From assembly GCF_019091455.1 (NCBI RefSeq), contig NZ_JAGXJN010000027.1:37305-101304 (forward strand): a stretch of DNA of 64,000 nt. Reading direction: 5' to 3'. The translations under genes and the position numbers were made by a program. The stretch comes from Chitinophaga sp. GbtcB8 (GTDB taxonomy: Bacteria; Bacteroidota; Bacteroidia; Chitinophagales; Chitinophagaceae). Positions 16,193 to 25,456 of the stretch are shown here, piece by piece (the stretch's first letter is position 1; each line of letters starts with the position of its first letter). Below the pieces are notes generated by a model that saw only the letters and a program-made list of their open reading frames with translations, did not search any database and was not told where the DNA came from.

Positions 16193-17437
16193 ATGATCCA
16201 CTTTAATAAATTCACCCTGGGCAATGGTTTAAGGGTCATCGTGCATGAAGATCATACCACGCCAATGGCGGTGCTGAATGTGTTGTATGATGTAGGCGCG
16301 CGGGATGAAGACCCGGCCCGTACCGGTTTTGCCCATTTGTTTGAGCATTTGATGTTTGGCGGCTCTGTGAACATACCGGATTATGATGAGCCTTTGCAGA
16401 TGGCCGGCGGCGAGAACAATGCCTTTACCACCAACGATCTTACCAACTACTATATACAGCTGCCCGCAGAAAATATAGAAACCGCTTTCTGGCTGGAAAG
16501 CGACCGCATGTTATCCCTGGCCTTTGATGAAAAAAGCCTGGATGTGCAGCGTAAAGTAGTAAGTGAAGAGTTTAAGGAGCATTACATAAACAAGCCCTAT
16601 GGTGATGTATGGCACAAAATGCGGGAGCTGGCTTACAGCAGCCACCCCTACCGCTGGATGACCATCGGCAAGGAGCTTTCCCATATTGAAACCGCCAGCC
16701 TGGAAGATGTAAAGGCATTCTTTTTCAAATACTACCGCCCGGTAAATGCTATCCTGGTAGTAGGGGGTAAGGTAACCACCGCACAGGTGAAGGTGCTGGC
16801 AGAAAAATGGTTTGGCGACATTCCCTCCGGCGAAAAATACCAGCGCCAGCTGCCGCAGGAACCTGCACAAACAGCGGCGCATAAGCTGGAAGTAAAAGCC
16901 AAGGTACCGCTGGATGCCCTGTATAAATGTTACCACATCTACAAACGGGAAGATCCCCGTTATTATGCCGCGGATCTTCTTTCAGACATCCTCGGCGGAG
17001 GCAGCTCCAGCCGCCTGCACCAGGTGCTGGTAAAGGAAAAAAAGCTGTTCAGCAACATAGAATGCTACCACTTTGGCAGCCTGGATGCCGGCCTGCTGGC
17101 TATTGAAGGCAAGCTGGTAAAAGGCGTAAAAATGAAGGACGCTGAAAAAGCCATCCAGGAAGAGCTGAGCAAGCTGCAGCAAACCGTAATACCGGAGCGC
17201 GAATTGCAGAAGGTAAAGAACCGCGTGGAAAGCCTGCTGGCCTTTGAAGATATGAGCCTGCTGAACCGCGCCAACAACCTGGCCTTTTATGAGCTGATGG
17301 GCGATGCCGCCCTGATGAATACGGAGTTTACACACTACGAGGTAGTAACCACCGCCGATATTCACCGCGAGGCCAACATCATTTTTGATGAAAAAAATTC
17401 CAACACTATCTATTACTACGCAGATAACCAAATATGA
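16193..17437 (+). CDS. M16-family zinc metalloprotease, catalytic partner
   Basis: Pitrilysin/insulinase-type peptidase of 414 aa. The inverted zinc motif HxxEH is present as HLFEHLMF (His48, Glu51, His52), with a downstream acidic helix VSEEFKEHY (~121-129) expected to supply the third ligand. The standard M16 (~10-155) and M16_C (~165-350) domains are both present. I see no signal peptide, so the ATG at 16193 gives a cytoplasmic protein. The frame extends upstream to 16016, but only through the preceding gene and the hairpin. Its stop overlaps the start of the next M16 gene by four bases (ATGA), which implies translational coupling and a heterodimeric enzyme. Substrates of such bacterial pairs are short unfolded peptides. 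Confidence 0.9.
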   Translation: MIHFNKFTLGNGLRVIVHEDHTTPMAVLNVLYDVGARDEDPARTGFAHLFEHLMFGGSVNIPDYDEPLQMAGGENNAFTTNDLTNYYIQLPAENIETAFWLESDRMLSLAFDEKSLDVQRKVVSEEFKEHYINKPYGDVWHKMRELAYSSHPYRWMTIGKELSHIETASLEDVKAFFFKYYRPVNAILVVGGKVTTAQVKVLAEKWFGDIPSGEKYQRQLPQEPAQTAAHKLEVKAKVPLDALYKCYHIYKREDPRYYAADLLSDILGGGSSSRLHQVLVKEKKLFSNIECYHFGSLDAGLLAIEGKLVKGVKMKDAEKAIQEELSKLQQTVIPERELQKVKNRVESLLAFEDMSLLNRANNLAFYELMGDAALMNTEFTHYEVVTTADIHREANIIFDEKNSNTIYYYADNQI

Positions 17438-18714
17438 ACAGAACAATTGCCCCGGCTATAAAAGATGCAGTGGAGTTTGATGTAACGCTGAAACCATACG
17501 AAAAATTCACGCTGGATAACGGTATACCCGTATACGTTATAAAAAGTGATGAGCAGGATACGCTGCAGCTGGAATTTATTTTCCCTGCCGGCAGCTGGTA
17601 TGAGCAGGAAAGCCAGGTAGCGGCAGCCACCAACTTTTTAATAAAGAATGGCAGCACCAAACATAACGCACTGGAAATAAATGAAAGCATTGAATATTTT
17701 GGCGCTTACCTGAACCGTAACAGCTATCATGAAAATGCTACCTATACGTTGCACTGCCTTACCCGGCATACGGAAGACCTGCTGCCGCTGCTGCAGGAAG
17801 TGATCCAGGACCCTGCCTTTAGCGCCGATGAACTGGCCACCTACCAGCAGAACATGAAACAGCGCCTGGCCGTAAACCTGCAAAAGTGCGACTTTGTAGC
17901 CAACCGCTACATTGATAAATACCTGTTCGGCGAGTTCCATCCCTATGGCCGCGTAAGCACCATGATGGCGTACGATGCGCTGCAGCCGGAAAGCCTGCGC
18001 GCTTTTTACCAGCGGCATTACTCGTACAACAACTGCAGGATCTTTGTTGCCGGCCACCTGCCGGAAAACATGATAGCGCTGCTGAATAAATATTTTGGCA
18101 GCACGCAATGGAACGGGGAAACCACGCTGCTGCGGCCGGAGCTGCCTATACAAACGGCAGATGAAAAAAAGCACCGCATTTTTAATGATGAAAATGGCGT
18201 GCAGGGCGCTGTACGCGTAGCAAGGCATTTCCCTAACCGCTACCATCCTGATTTTCCAAAAATGATGGTGCTGAACACTATCCTGGGTGGTTACTTTGGC
18301 TCCCGCCTTATGAGCAATATCCGGGAAGAGAAGGGTTACACCTACGGCATCCATTCACAGCTCTATAACTTTCGCCAAACCGGCGCGCTGAACATACAAA
18401 CAGAGGCCGGCCGCGATGTGTGCGAAGCTACTATTGAAGAAATTTATAAAGAGCTTCAAAACCTGCAGAATGAACCGGTACCGGAAGAAGAACTGAGCCT
18501 GGTACGTAACTACATGATCGGCTCTATACTGGGCGATCTGGATGGCGCTTTCCAGGTGATCCAACGCTGGAAAAGCCTGATCCTGAACGACCTGGATGAG
18601 AATTATTTCAACAACAATATCCGCATTATTAAAACCATTACTGCAGAGGAGCTGCAGCAGCTGGCCAAACAATACTTCACCCCCTCGGATTTCTATGAGC
18701 TGGTGGTGATCTAA
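17434..18714 (+). CDS. M16-family peptidase homologue, non-catalytic partner
   Basis: M16 fold protein of 426 aa with the GSWYEQESQVAAATNFLIKNGSTKHNA-type region (here AAATNFLIKNGS, ~68-80) at the place where the catalytic partner has HLFEHLMF. No HxxEH motif is present, so zinc binding is lost. The C-terminal half keeps the Arg/Tyr pair typical of the substrate-binding subunit (GSRLMSNIREEKGYTYGIHS, ~290-310). By analogy with mitochondrial processing peptidase and other split M16 enzymes, it should form the second half of the chamber with the product of the preceding gene, whose stop it overlaps. The composite folded repeat (18716-18850) begins two bases after its stop. Confidence 0.9.
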   Translation: MNRTIAPAIKDAVEFDVTLKPYEKFTLDNGIPVYVIKSDEQDTLQLEFIFPAGSWYEQESQVAAATNFLIKNGSTKHNALEINESIEYFGAYLNRNSYHENATYTLHCLTRHTEDLLPLLQEVIQDPAFSADELATYQQNMKQRLAVNLQKCDFVANRYIDKYLFGEFHPYGRVSTMMAYDALQPESLRAFYQRHYSYNNCRIFVAGHLPENMIALLNKYFGSTQWNGETTLLRPELPIQTADEKKHRIFNDENGVQGAVRVARHFPNRYHPDFPKMMVLNTILGGYFGSRLMSNIREEKGYTYGIHSQLYNFRQTGALNIQTEAGRDVCEATIEEIYKELQNLQNEPVPEEELSLVRNYMIGSILGDLDGAFQVIQRWKSLILNDLDENYFNNNIRIIKTITAEELQQLAKQYFTPSDFYELVVI

Positions 18715-18715
18715 T

Positions 18716-18850
18716 GGAATGTAAAATCACAAGTGCAAAATCATAAATGTAAAAGGCTAATGCAGCGGATGCATTAGCCTTTTACATTTATCTCGTTCAT
18801 AAAGTCTTTTAAATGGTCTCTATGAACCTCCTTCGTCGGTTTTACATTCC
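18716..18850 (+). repeat. Composite folded element, copy 1
   Basis: 135 bases ending in 11-bp terminal inverted repeats (GGAATGTAAAA at 18716, TTTTACATTCC ending at 18850). Inside is a hairpin with 21-bp perfect arms (18743-18763 and 18771-18791, loop AGCGGAT), followed by a block of about 50 bases (18792-18840, CGTTCATAAAGTCTTTT ... CTCTATGAACCTCCTTCGT) that itself contains GTTCATA/TATGAAC. Copy 2 lies inverted at 42850-42978. The right terminus overlaps the stop codon of the convergent GH31 gene. Confidence 0.85.
18743..18791. terminator. 21-bp hairpin, likely bidirectional terminator
   Basis: The arms are perfectly complementary over 21 bases with a 7-base loop. AAAA and TTTT runs flank the GGCTAATGC core on each side, so it reads as a stem plus T tract on either strand. 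It lies between the M16 operon and the convergent GH31 gene. Confidence 0.7.
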
Positions 18851-21286
18851 TATAGAAATTTCACCACTCTCATTCGCTATCACCAGCGTTTTCACATGAT
18901 CTGTATCCACACTGCCGGCGCTCTTTTCCGGGTCAAATTTGGAAATGCTGTGCAGGAAAGAACAGGCCTCTTCTTTTGCCGTTACGCTTTTACCTTTCAC
19001 TTTCCAGCTTTGCTGGTCAAAACCATGCAGCAGCAGCTTTACATATTTGAACTTTGATGCACGGCTGCCATCTGCTTTACCAAAAACCAGCGCTTTAGCG
19101 GCCGGGTCAAAGGTGATGCTGCGTTTGTAAAAAGCGCCTTTCTCATAGTCAAAGCTAATACCGTCATCTTCATAATACACAAAGCTATTTTTTACAGCGC
19201 CATTGTATACATGCAGCAGCAGCGTATCTGCCGGCTGTTCGGTAGTGTTCTGTATCTGCGACTGCATAGGAATAATGCTGCTTTCCTTTACATACACCGG
19301 TAGCTGCTGTATGCTCAGCGGAATGATCTGCTCATGCCCGCCTTCATTCACCGCACCGGTATACAGCTCATACCACTTACCTGCAGGCAGGTATACCCGC
19401 CCAAAATCTTTACCGCTTTCAAAAGGCGCTATCAGCAGCGCTGTGCCAAACAGGTATTGCTGCTGGTATTGCGGGTCATAGATCTTGGGGTCAAAGGTGT
19501 AGTTAATGGCCAGGCTGCGCATAACGGGCAGGCCGTTTTGCGTGGCTTCATAAAAAGTGCTGTACAGGTAGGGCAGCAGCCGGTAACGCAGGTTAATGTA
19601 GTTGCGCGCTATTTCCAGCGCCTCTTCCCCAAAGGCCCAGGGCTCTGCTGATTTGGTGTTTACGCCCGTGTGGTTCCGGTAATAAGGAATAAAAGCGCCT
19701 ATCTGCATCCAGCGGGTGTACAGCGCTACGCTTGGGTTGCCGGTAAAACCGCCAATATCCATTCCGGTAAAGGGTACGCCGCTTAAACCCAGGCTGTTCA
19801 TAAGGCGTATGCCCAGCATCATGTGGTTATCTTCCGCGCGGTTATCGCCCGTCCAAATGGCGGAGTAACGCTGCAAACCGGCATAGCCGGAGCGGGTGAG
19901 TATAAAGGGCCGCTCGCTGGTATTTTCACGTGCCCCCTCATACGATGCGCGTATCATCTGCAGGCCGTATACGTTATGCGCACGCAGGTGGCTGGCCTTT
20001 ATGCCATCGTAATCAAACAGCACATTATTCGGCATCTTTTGCCCCCAGGTAGCTATTTCATTCATATCATTCCAGATACCGCTTACCCCATTATCGGAAA
20101 AGAACTTTACTTCCTTACGCCACCACGCACGCCCCTTTTCAGCAGTAAAGTCAGGAAAGTGGCACCAGCCGGGCCATACCTGCCCGGTGTAAAACTGCCC
20201 ATCCGGGTACTTAATGTATACACTATCTTTTACACCGCGCTCAAATGCAGCAGCGCCTTTTTCTACCTTAATGCCCGGGTCTACGATCACGGTAGTACGA
20301 AAACCCATTTTCTTCAGCGTACCGGTAAGCTTCACCGGGTCAGGGAAGCGCTCTTTATCCCAGGTGAAAAGCTGGTAGCGGTCCATGTAGTGAATATCCA
20401 GTGTAATACCATCTGCCGGTATTTGCTTCTCCCGCAGGGTTTGCGCAATGCGCAGCACCTCCGTATCAGGATAATAGGAGTAGCGGTTTTGCTGGTAACC
20501 CAGGCTCCACATAGGCGGCAGGTGCATACGGCCGGTAAGGGCCGTGTATGCCGTAATAATATCCGCCAGGTTACGGTGGTAAATAAAGTAGTAGTTCATT
20601 TCCCCGCCGTGCGCGCCAAAAGAGGAAAAGCGGTTGTTGCTGGCGCCAAAGTTAAAATCGCTCTGGTAGGTATTATCAAAGAAAATACCATAGCTTTTAT
20701 TGTGGTGAATGCCTATGTAAAAGGGGATGGTGGAGTACAACGGGTCCTGCCCTACCTGGTAGCCAAATACATCAGAGTTCCAGTTCGTGTAGCCGCTGCC
20801 GGTACGGTCCAGGTTACCTGTTTTTTCACCCAGGCCAATAAACCGCTCGCCTTCCTGCATCTTTTTATAGGTGGCCACCTCTTCGCCCGTCCAGCTGGTA
20901 TTTAACCCCGTTTCATCCTGGTTAATAACCTCACCTGCCGGTGTGTAAAATGCTACGGAAAAAGGTTGCTTGCTGATCACGGTTCTCAGTGAATCCGTTT
21001 GCAGAATAATCTCCTTATCTGATTCAGTAATGCTGGTTTTTACCGTTTCCGGTTGGGCTATTACGGCATAAGAGAAATCAGCTGCCAGCGGCTGTTTATC
21101 TATCCGCACCCGTATGGTGGATGCGTTGTACACTGTTATCGCTGCAAAGGCGTTGGCAGTGGTGATCTTTACCCCTTGCGTTTCTTTTTGCACAGCCGTT
21201 ACATTGCCCGGCTCTTTTACCTGCGCATAGCCGGCTGTAAAGGCCAGCAGCGCGGTAATAGTTATTGTATAGACTCTTGTTAACAT
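18842..21286 (-). CDS. Glycoside hydrolase family 31 alpha-glucosidase-like enzyme
   Basis: Exported GH31 enzyme of 814 aa that releases glucose (or xylose) from alpha-linked oligosaccharides. After a signal peptide (MLTRVYTITITALLAFTAGYA) come an N-terminal beta-sandwich (~25-240), the catalytic barrel and C-terminal beta domains. The nucleophile is Asp in GIWNDMNE (~405), with the acid/base Asp in WTGDNRAEDNHM (~479). FIGLGEKTGNLDRTG and LPPMWSLGYQQNRYSYY are further GH31 hallmarks. Given the PUL context, alpha-glucosidase acting on maltooligosaccharides is most likely, taking the place of the GH97 SusB of Bacteroides. It lies 21 bases after the GH13 gene and is the last gene of the locus. 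Confidence 0.92.
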   Translation of the reverse strand: MLTRVYTITITALLAFTAGYAQVKEPGNVTAVQKETQGVKITTANAFAAITVYNASTIRVRIDKQPLAADFSYAVIAQPETVKTSITESDKEIILQTDSLRTVISKQPFSVAFYTPAGEVINQDETGLNTSWTGEEVATYKKMQEGERFIGLGEKTGNLDRTGSGYTNWNSDVFGYQVGQDPLYSTIPFYIGIHHNKSYGIFFDNTYQSDFNFGASNNRFSSFGAHGGEMNYYFIYHRNLADIITAYTALTGRMHLPPMWSLGYQQNRYSYYPDTEVLRIAQTLREKQIPADGITLDIHYMDRYQLFTWDKERFPDPVKLTGTLKKMGFRTTVIVDPGIKVEKGAAAFERGVKDSVYIKYPDGQFYTGQVWPGWCHFPDFTAEKGRAWWRKEVKFFSDNGVSGIWNDMNEIATWGQKMPNNVLFDYDGIKASHLRAHNVYGLQMIRASYEGARENTSERPFILTRSGYAGLQRYSAIWTGDNRAEDNHMMLGIRLMNSLGLSGVPFTGMDIGGFTGNPSVALYTRWMQIGAFIPYYRNHTGVNTKSAEPWAFGEEALEIARNYINLRYRLLPYLYSTFYEATQNGLPVMRSLAINYTFDPKIYDPQYQQQYLFGTALLIAPFESGKDFGRVYLPAGKWYELYTGAVNEGGHEQIIPLSIQQLPVYVKESSIIPMQSQIQNTTEQPADTLLLHVYNGAVKNSFVYYEDDGISFDYEKGAFYKRSITFDPAAKALVFGKADGSRASKFKYVKLLLHGFDQQSWKVKGKSVTAKEEACSFLHSISKFDPEKSAGSVDTDHVKTLVIANESGEISIGM

Positions 21287-21307
21287 GTTCTGTTATTCCT
21301 CTTTTTA

Positions 21308-22705
21308 TTACAGTTTCAATAGCTGGTATTCATACGGCGCCAGGGTAATGGTTGTACCCAGCGTTACGGCATTACCGCTCAGCGCATCTTTCCAGGCCAG
21401 GGGCTGCAAAGCAGCGGGTACGGTATAATTTACAGCCCGGTTGCGCAGGTTGGCAATTACCAGCACCTGCTCTGCACCCTGCACTTTTGTAAAGGCACAT
21501 ACATTGCTGCTGCTGTATGTTGTTAAGGCACCCCGCTTTACTGCTGCGCTGCTGCTGCGGAAAGCCAGCACTTTTTTATACGCGGCCGTTACCTCAGGAT
21601 GCACGTTCCAGTCTATTTTGGCCATGGTAAAGGGAAACAGCAGCCGGTAGGCTGTAGCCACCTCTTGCCCATTGTAGATCATGGGTACGCTTTTCATAAA
21701 AGCCGTTACTACAAAGGCTGCCACAGCACCGTTTATACCACCAAATAATTCAGTGGGCGTACCGTCAGATCCATTTACATCATGGTTGCTGGTGTACCGC
21801 ACCACACGCTGGCCGGGCGATGCGCTCAGGTATTCACTGGTATTCAGCGTATCAATAGCCGTAACCGGGCGTTCCCTACTATAAATATCCTTTAAAGTAT
21901 TGAAATAGCTGAACCCGAAATTATAATTGAACCCCAGCGTAAAATTGGCCGTACGGCCACCCTCTGCCAGCATGATCAGCTTGTGCGTGCTAATACCCCG
22001 CAGCGTGTCCATGGCCTGCTTCCAGAAGTCTGTTGGCGGCCCGTCAGCATAATCGCAGCGGAAGCCGTCTATGTTAGCCGTCATTACCCAGAATTTCATG
22101 GCCTTTATCATGGCTTTGCGCATCTCCGCGTTCTGGTAGTTCAGCTGCGCCACATCGTTCCAGCCCGTGCCTGGCGGGCTTATGATGTTACCGCTGCCGT
22201 CCTGCATATACCAGTCTTTGTGCGCTGTTATCCAGGAATGGTCCCAGGCGGTGTGGTTGGCCACCCAGTCCAGTATTACGCTCATGTTCTGCTGGTGCGC
22301 CGTTTCTACCAGTGTACGCAGGTCTGCCAGCGTACCAAACTCCGGGTTTATGGTAAAATAGTCCTTTACGCAGTAGGGTGAGTTCAGCGCTTTCAGCTGG
22401 CCCACTGGGAACACAGGCATCAGGTACACCACGTTAGCACCCAGGTCTTTAATGGCATTCAAACGGGCGGTAACCCCGGCAAAGTTGCCCTGCTGGCTGA
22501 ATACGCGCATATTTACCTGGTATATCACGGCATCCTGCGGGTCCGTTACATTGGCAAAAGGGGTTCCGTATTGCGCGGCAATAGTTGTATCTGTTACCGG
22601 TGGTATTACGGGTGGTGTGTAAGGCGCGGCGGTATCATTTTTACCGCAGGCGCCCAGCATCCAGGAAAAAAGGATCAATGTTAAAGTCACAACTGCCTGC
22701 TTCAT
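21308..22705 (-). CDS. GH13 alpha-amylase-family lipoprotein (SusG-like role)
   Basis: Lipid-anchored alpha-glucan hydrolase of 465 aa. The leader ends in the lipobox WMLGAC (Cys ~20). The GH13 barrel shows VIYQVNMRVFSQ, ANVVYLMPVFP, ILDWVANHTAWDH (region I), DGFRCDYADG with the nucleophile Asp (~216), LAEGG with the acid Glu (~246) and YTSNHD (~307), then a C-terminal beta-sandwich. The lipid anchor suggests the outer-membrane surface, where SusG cuts starch in Bacteroides. It follows susE by 19 bases and precedes GH31 by 21 bases, so it is in the susCDE operon. Starch or glycogen-type glucan is the likely substrate. Confidence 0.92.
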   Translation of the reverse strand: MKQAVVTLTLILFSWMLGACGKNDTAAPYTPPVIPPVTDTTIAAQYGTPFANVTDPQDAVIYQVNMRVFSQQGNFAGVTARLNAIKDLGANVVYLMPVFPVGQLKALNSPYCVKDYFTINPEFGTLADLRTLVETAHQQNMSVILDWVANHTAWDHSWITAHKDWYMQDGSGNIISPPGTGWNDVAQLNYQNAEMRKAMIKAMKFWVMTANIDGFRCDYADGPPTDFWKQAMDTLRGISTHKLIMLAEGGRTANFTLGFNYNFGFSYFNTLKDIYSRERPVTAIDTLNTSEYLSASPGQRVVRYTSNHDVNGSDGTPTELFGGINGAVAAFVVTAFMKSVPMIYNGQEVATAYRLLFPFTMAKIDWNVHPEVTAAYKKVLAFRSSSAAVKRGALTTYSSSNVCAFTKVQGAEQVLVIANLRNRAVNYTVPAALQPLAWKDALSGNAVTLGTTITLAPYEYQLLKL

Positions 22706-22724
22706 TATTTAAAAATGTAGTTTC

Positions 22725-23834
22725 CTAGTTTTTGGTAAGGCTGTAAGTGTATTGGCCTGAAAGGTGCAGGTCCAGCTTAATAGTATAGGTACCATCTTCC
22801 GGTACGCTCAGGTTATTAAGGCCGGGCGTGTAACCCAGGAAGGGGTTATCTGCATATACCAGCTTACCATTTGCATCTGTGCCAAAATCAATAGCCCAGG
22901 CATTATTGGCCCTGAACTTAAAGGAGCCGTTCTTTTTCATCACTGCTGTTACAGTCCATACCTGCGTGGCTGCATCGTAGGTAAGTGGTGTATCATTGTC
23001 CCAGCCGCCCGGTGTGGCATCGCCAATAATGCCCCAGCTAACTTTGGTGGCCGTCCACTTGTTGGTGTTCAGGTCCGCTGTGAGATAGTAATAACCACCG
23101 GCAGGCACACTCAGGCCTGCAGCATTACCATCCGTGCTGAAGCTGCCATTACCGCCATCCCCATAGTTAGTATGGTCCCAGTCCGGTGAGTTGGTGAACT
23201 TAAAATAATAAGGTCCGCCGCTGCCCGGCATATTCACATACCCTTCAAACATACCGGCCTTACCTTCTATGGGCGGAAAGGTGGGCGCTTTGCCGGGGTC
23301 CCAGCCCTGGTAGTCGCCCGGCACGTACAGGTTAGAGCTAAAGGTAGTAATGGTTAGTACCAGGGTGTTGGAATATACCGGCATTACCGTAGAGGCGGCG
23401 CCGTTATACTGCGGTACCTCTGCCTTTATTCTTGCCGCTACCTGGCTGGTAGTGCCACTTTGCAGGCCCATGGCGCTTAACAGGTTGTTCAGGTCTTTAC
23501 CCACAAAGCTATAGCCAGTGGGCCGGGTGCCTGCATTAAAGGTTTTGGCCTGGCCCCAGGCATGGGCGCCGGAGGTATCTGAAGGCACATCCAGCTGCAG
23601 CGTGTAGGCGGTAACGGTAGCACCGCCAAAACCGGCTGCCCCCCAGCTGAAGTTAAGGGCCGTATCATTCTCCGCTGCCTTGGTAAGCACTACGGTGCTG
23701 CTGCTGGCGCTCAGCGCTCCCCCGGAAAAGCTGCCGGGCTGCAGCGTAAGCTGTTCCCCATCCTTTTTGCAGGCGGCTGCAATTAGCAGCACACAAAGGG
23801 CCAGGAGTGTGTAACGATAGCTTTTTATAAGCAT
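22725..23834 (-). CDS. SusE/SusF-family surface glycan-binding lipoprotein
   Basis: Outer-membrane lipoprotein of 369 aa, probably holding starch at the cell surface. The lipobox LLIAAAC places the lipid Cys at about 22. A SusE N-terminal domain (~30-165, with LTKAAENDTALNFSWGAAGFGG-type Ig-like start) is followed by two carbohydrate-binding modules with conserved Trp and Phe (VPGDYQGWDPGKAP; WGIIGDATPGGWDNDTP). That second module is diagnostic of SusE/SusF proteins. The ATG at 23834 is chosen; an in-frame TTG at 23861 would overlap susD but spoils the leader. It sits between susD and the GH13 gene. Confidence 0.88.
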   Translation of the reverse strand: MLIKSYRYTLLALCVLLIAAACKKDGEQLTLQPGSFSGGALSASSSTVVLTKAAENDTALNFSWGAAGFGGATVTAYTLQLDVPSDTSGAHAWGQAKTFNAGTRPTGYSFVGKDLNNLLSAMGLQSGTTSQVAARIKAEVPQYNGAASTVMPVYSNTLVLTITTFSSNLYVPGDYQGWDPGKAPTFPPIEGKAGMFEGYVNMPGSGGPYYFKFTNSPDWDHTNYGDGGNGSFSTDGNAAGLSVPAGGYYYLTADLNTNKWTATKVSWGIIGDATPGGWDNDTPLTYDAATQVWTVTAVMKKNGSFKFRANNAWAIDFGTDANGKLVYADNPFLGYTPGLNNLSVPEDGTYTIKLDLHLSGQYTYSLTKN

Positions 23835-23857
23835 ATAATAACTTTTAGAATAAGGGA

Positions 23858-25438
23858 TCAATAATTAGCGTTCTGCACCAGGTTGGTGTTGGAAATAATT
23901 TCAGAGGAAGGAATGGGGAATACGTTGTAATGCGCATCAGCCCCCGCGCCGCCCGCTACGCCTGCTTTCCAGGGCCACAGGTAGCTGCCGGAGGTAAAGC
24001 GGTTAAAACGTACCAGGTCTGTACGGCGGAAACCTTCCCAATACAGCTCCCGCTGCCTTTCGTTAAATACATCCTCCAGTGAAAAGCTGGTTACTTTGCC
24101 ATTATCATTTTCGTAGGCCCTTGCACGTAAGCGGTTAAAATATTCCAGGGCAGTAGCTTCGCTGCCGCCGCCATTGCGCTTTACCGCCTCTATGTATATG
24201 AGGTACATTTCTGCCAGGCGGAACAAAGGAAAGTCTACACTCACCAGCACACCGTTGGGCGAGTAAGGGGTAGAGCCATCACTGTTCACATTATTGAACT
24301 TGGTTACACCCAGGCCGGCATTAAAGTTCAGCACATCGCTTATTTCCAGGGAGCCCAAGCCAAACATAGCGCGCTTGTCTGCATTGCCGCTATAATCGCC
24401 AAAGGCCTGCGGCAGGTTTTTAGTAGCGCGGTTACCGCTCCAGCCGCCGCCGGGTATACCTGCTTTGGCATTGTCCGCTACATTGGTACCGTGGCCGGAA
24501 CAAATAAGGAAGGTAGTGCCGCCATAGTTCTGCGAGTGCGTAGCATCGTAGCTAATGGGCAATATCATTTCCGTATTGTTCACATTATTATCCGCCATAA
24601 ACAGGTTTTTGTAATGCGGCATCAGCACATAACCGGCATTGATCACCTGCGTTGCATAGGTAATAGCATCCGCATAATGCGCAGTGCCGGTATATATTGC
24701 TGCGTTCAGGTACATTCGCGCCAGCAGGGCCCAGGCGGCTGCCTGGTCGGCACGGCCGTATTCATTGCCACGCGGCGGCACCAGCTCCCCATCAATGGCT
24801 TTCAGCTCCGTTTCTATGTAGGTGAACAGCTCTGTACGGGAGATCTGTTTTGGAATAAATTTGCCAATAGGGTCCTGGTCTGTTACAAACGGCGGCTGGC
24901 CAAAAAGGTCCATCAGCACCCAGTACTGGAACGCGCGTACAAAGCGGGCTTCAGCACGGTAATGTTTAATATCGTCCGCATCTTTACCGCCAATACCACG
25001 GCTGGCCAGCTTCTCATCGGTTGATTCGCGGATGAACTCATTACAGATAGTTATAGAGAACAGGCAGCGGGAGTACAGCGCATTAATAAAAATGTTGCTG
25101 GAGGTCCAGTTGAAGTTGTGATAGCTTTGCAGGTTGGCATCATTCCAGGCGCACTTGGCTTCATCTGTAGTTAGCTCCTGCAGGTTCCAGTAAGCACGCA
25201 AAAAGTCAGTAGTGCCCGCATCTGTAATACCGGGTACATTCACATCAGAGTTGCCCACACCGGTGCTGCTCACCAGTGAGTAGCTGCCGTATACCTTGGC
25301 CAGCACCTGTTTGTAGCCCAGGGGAGTGGCATACTGCACATCGGCTATATTGGAATTAAGCGGTTTCAGGTTCAGATCTTTGGCGCAGCCCGTAAATAAC
25401 ACGGCGCCCATAAATACCCAACTAAATATCTTTTTCAT
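23858..25438 (-). CDS. SusD/RagB-family nutrient-binding outer-membrane lipoprotein
   Basis: Lid protein of the SusC/SusD complex, 526 aa. The leader ends in the lipobox VLFTGC (Cys ~18). The TPR-like SusD core is visible in FVRAFQYWVLMDLFGQPPFV (~170-190), YGRADQAAAWALLARMYLNAA (~228-248), and the C-terminal RLAEMYLIYIEAV (~405) and ERQRELYWEGFRRTDLVRF (~465) blocks. It binds glycans and feeds them to the SusC pore. It lies 18 bases after susC and 23 bases before susE. Confidence 0.95.
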   Translation of the reverse strand: MKKIFSWVFMGAVLFTGCAKDLNLKPLNSNIADVQYATPLGYKQVLAKVYGSYSLVSSTGVGNSDVNVPGITDAGTTDFLRAYWNLQELTTDEAKCAWNDANLQSYHNFNWTSSNIFINALYSRCLFSITICNEFIRESTDEKLASRGIGGKDADDIKHYRAEARFVRAFQYWVLMDLFGQPPFVTDQDPIGKFIPKQISRTELFTYIETELKAIDGELVPPRGNEYGRADQAAAWALLARMYLNAAIYTGTAHYADAITYATQVINAGYVLMPHYKNLFMADNNVNNTEMILPISYDATHSQNYGGTTFLICSGHGTNVADNAKAGIPGGGWSGNRATKNLPQAFGDYSGNADKRAMFGLGSLEISDVLNFNAGLGVTKFNNVNSDGSTPYSPNGVLVSVDFPLFRLAEMYLIYIEAVKRNGGGSEATALEYFNRLRARAYENDNGKVTSFSLEDVFNERQRELYWEGFRRTDLVRFNRFTSGSYLWPWKAGVAGGAGADAHYNVFPIPSSEIISNTNLVQNANY

Positions 25439-25456
25439 ATCCGTGATTTAAAAGCA

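Noticed and set aside
19823..20905. 360-codon plus-strand frame opposite the GH31 gene
   Set aside because: It is antisense to a protein with a complete GH31 active site and shows no domain of its own.
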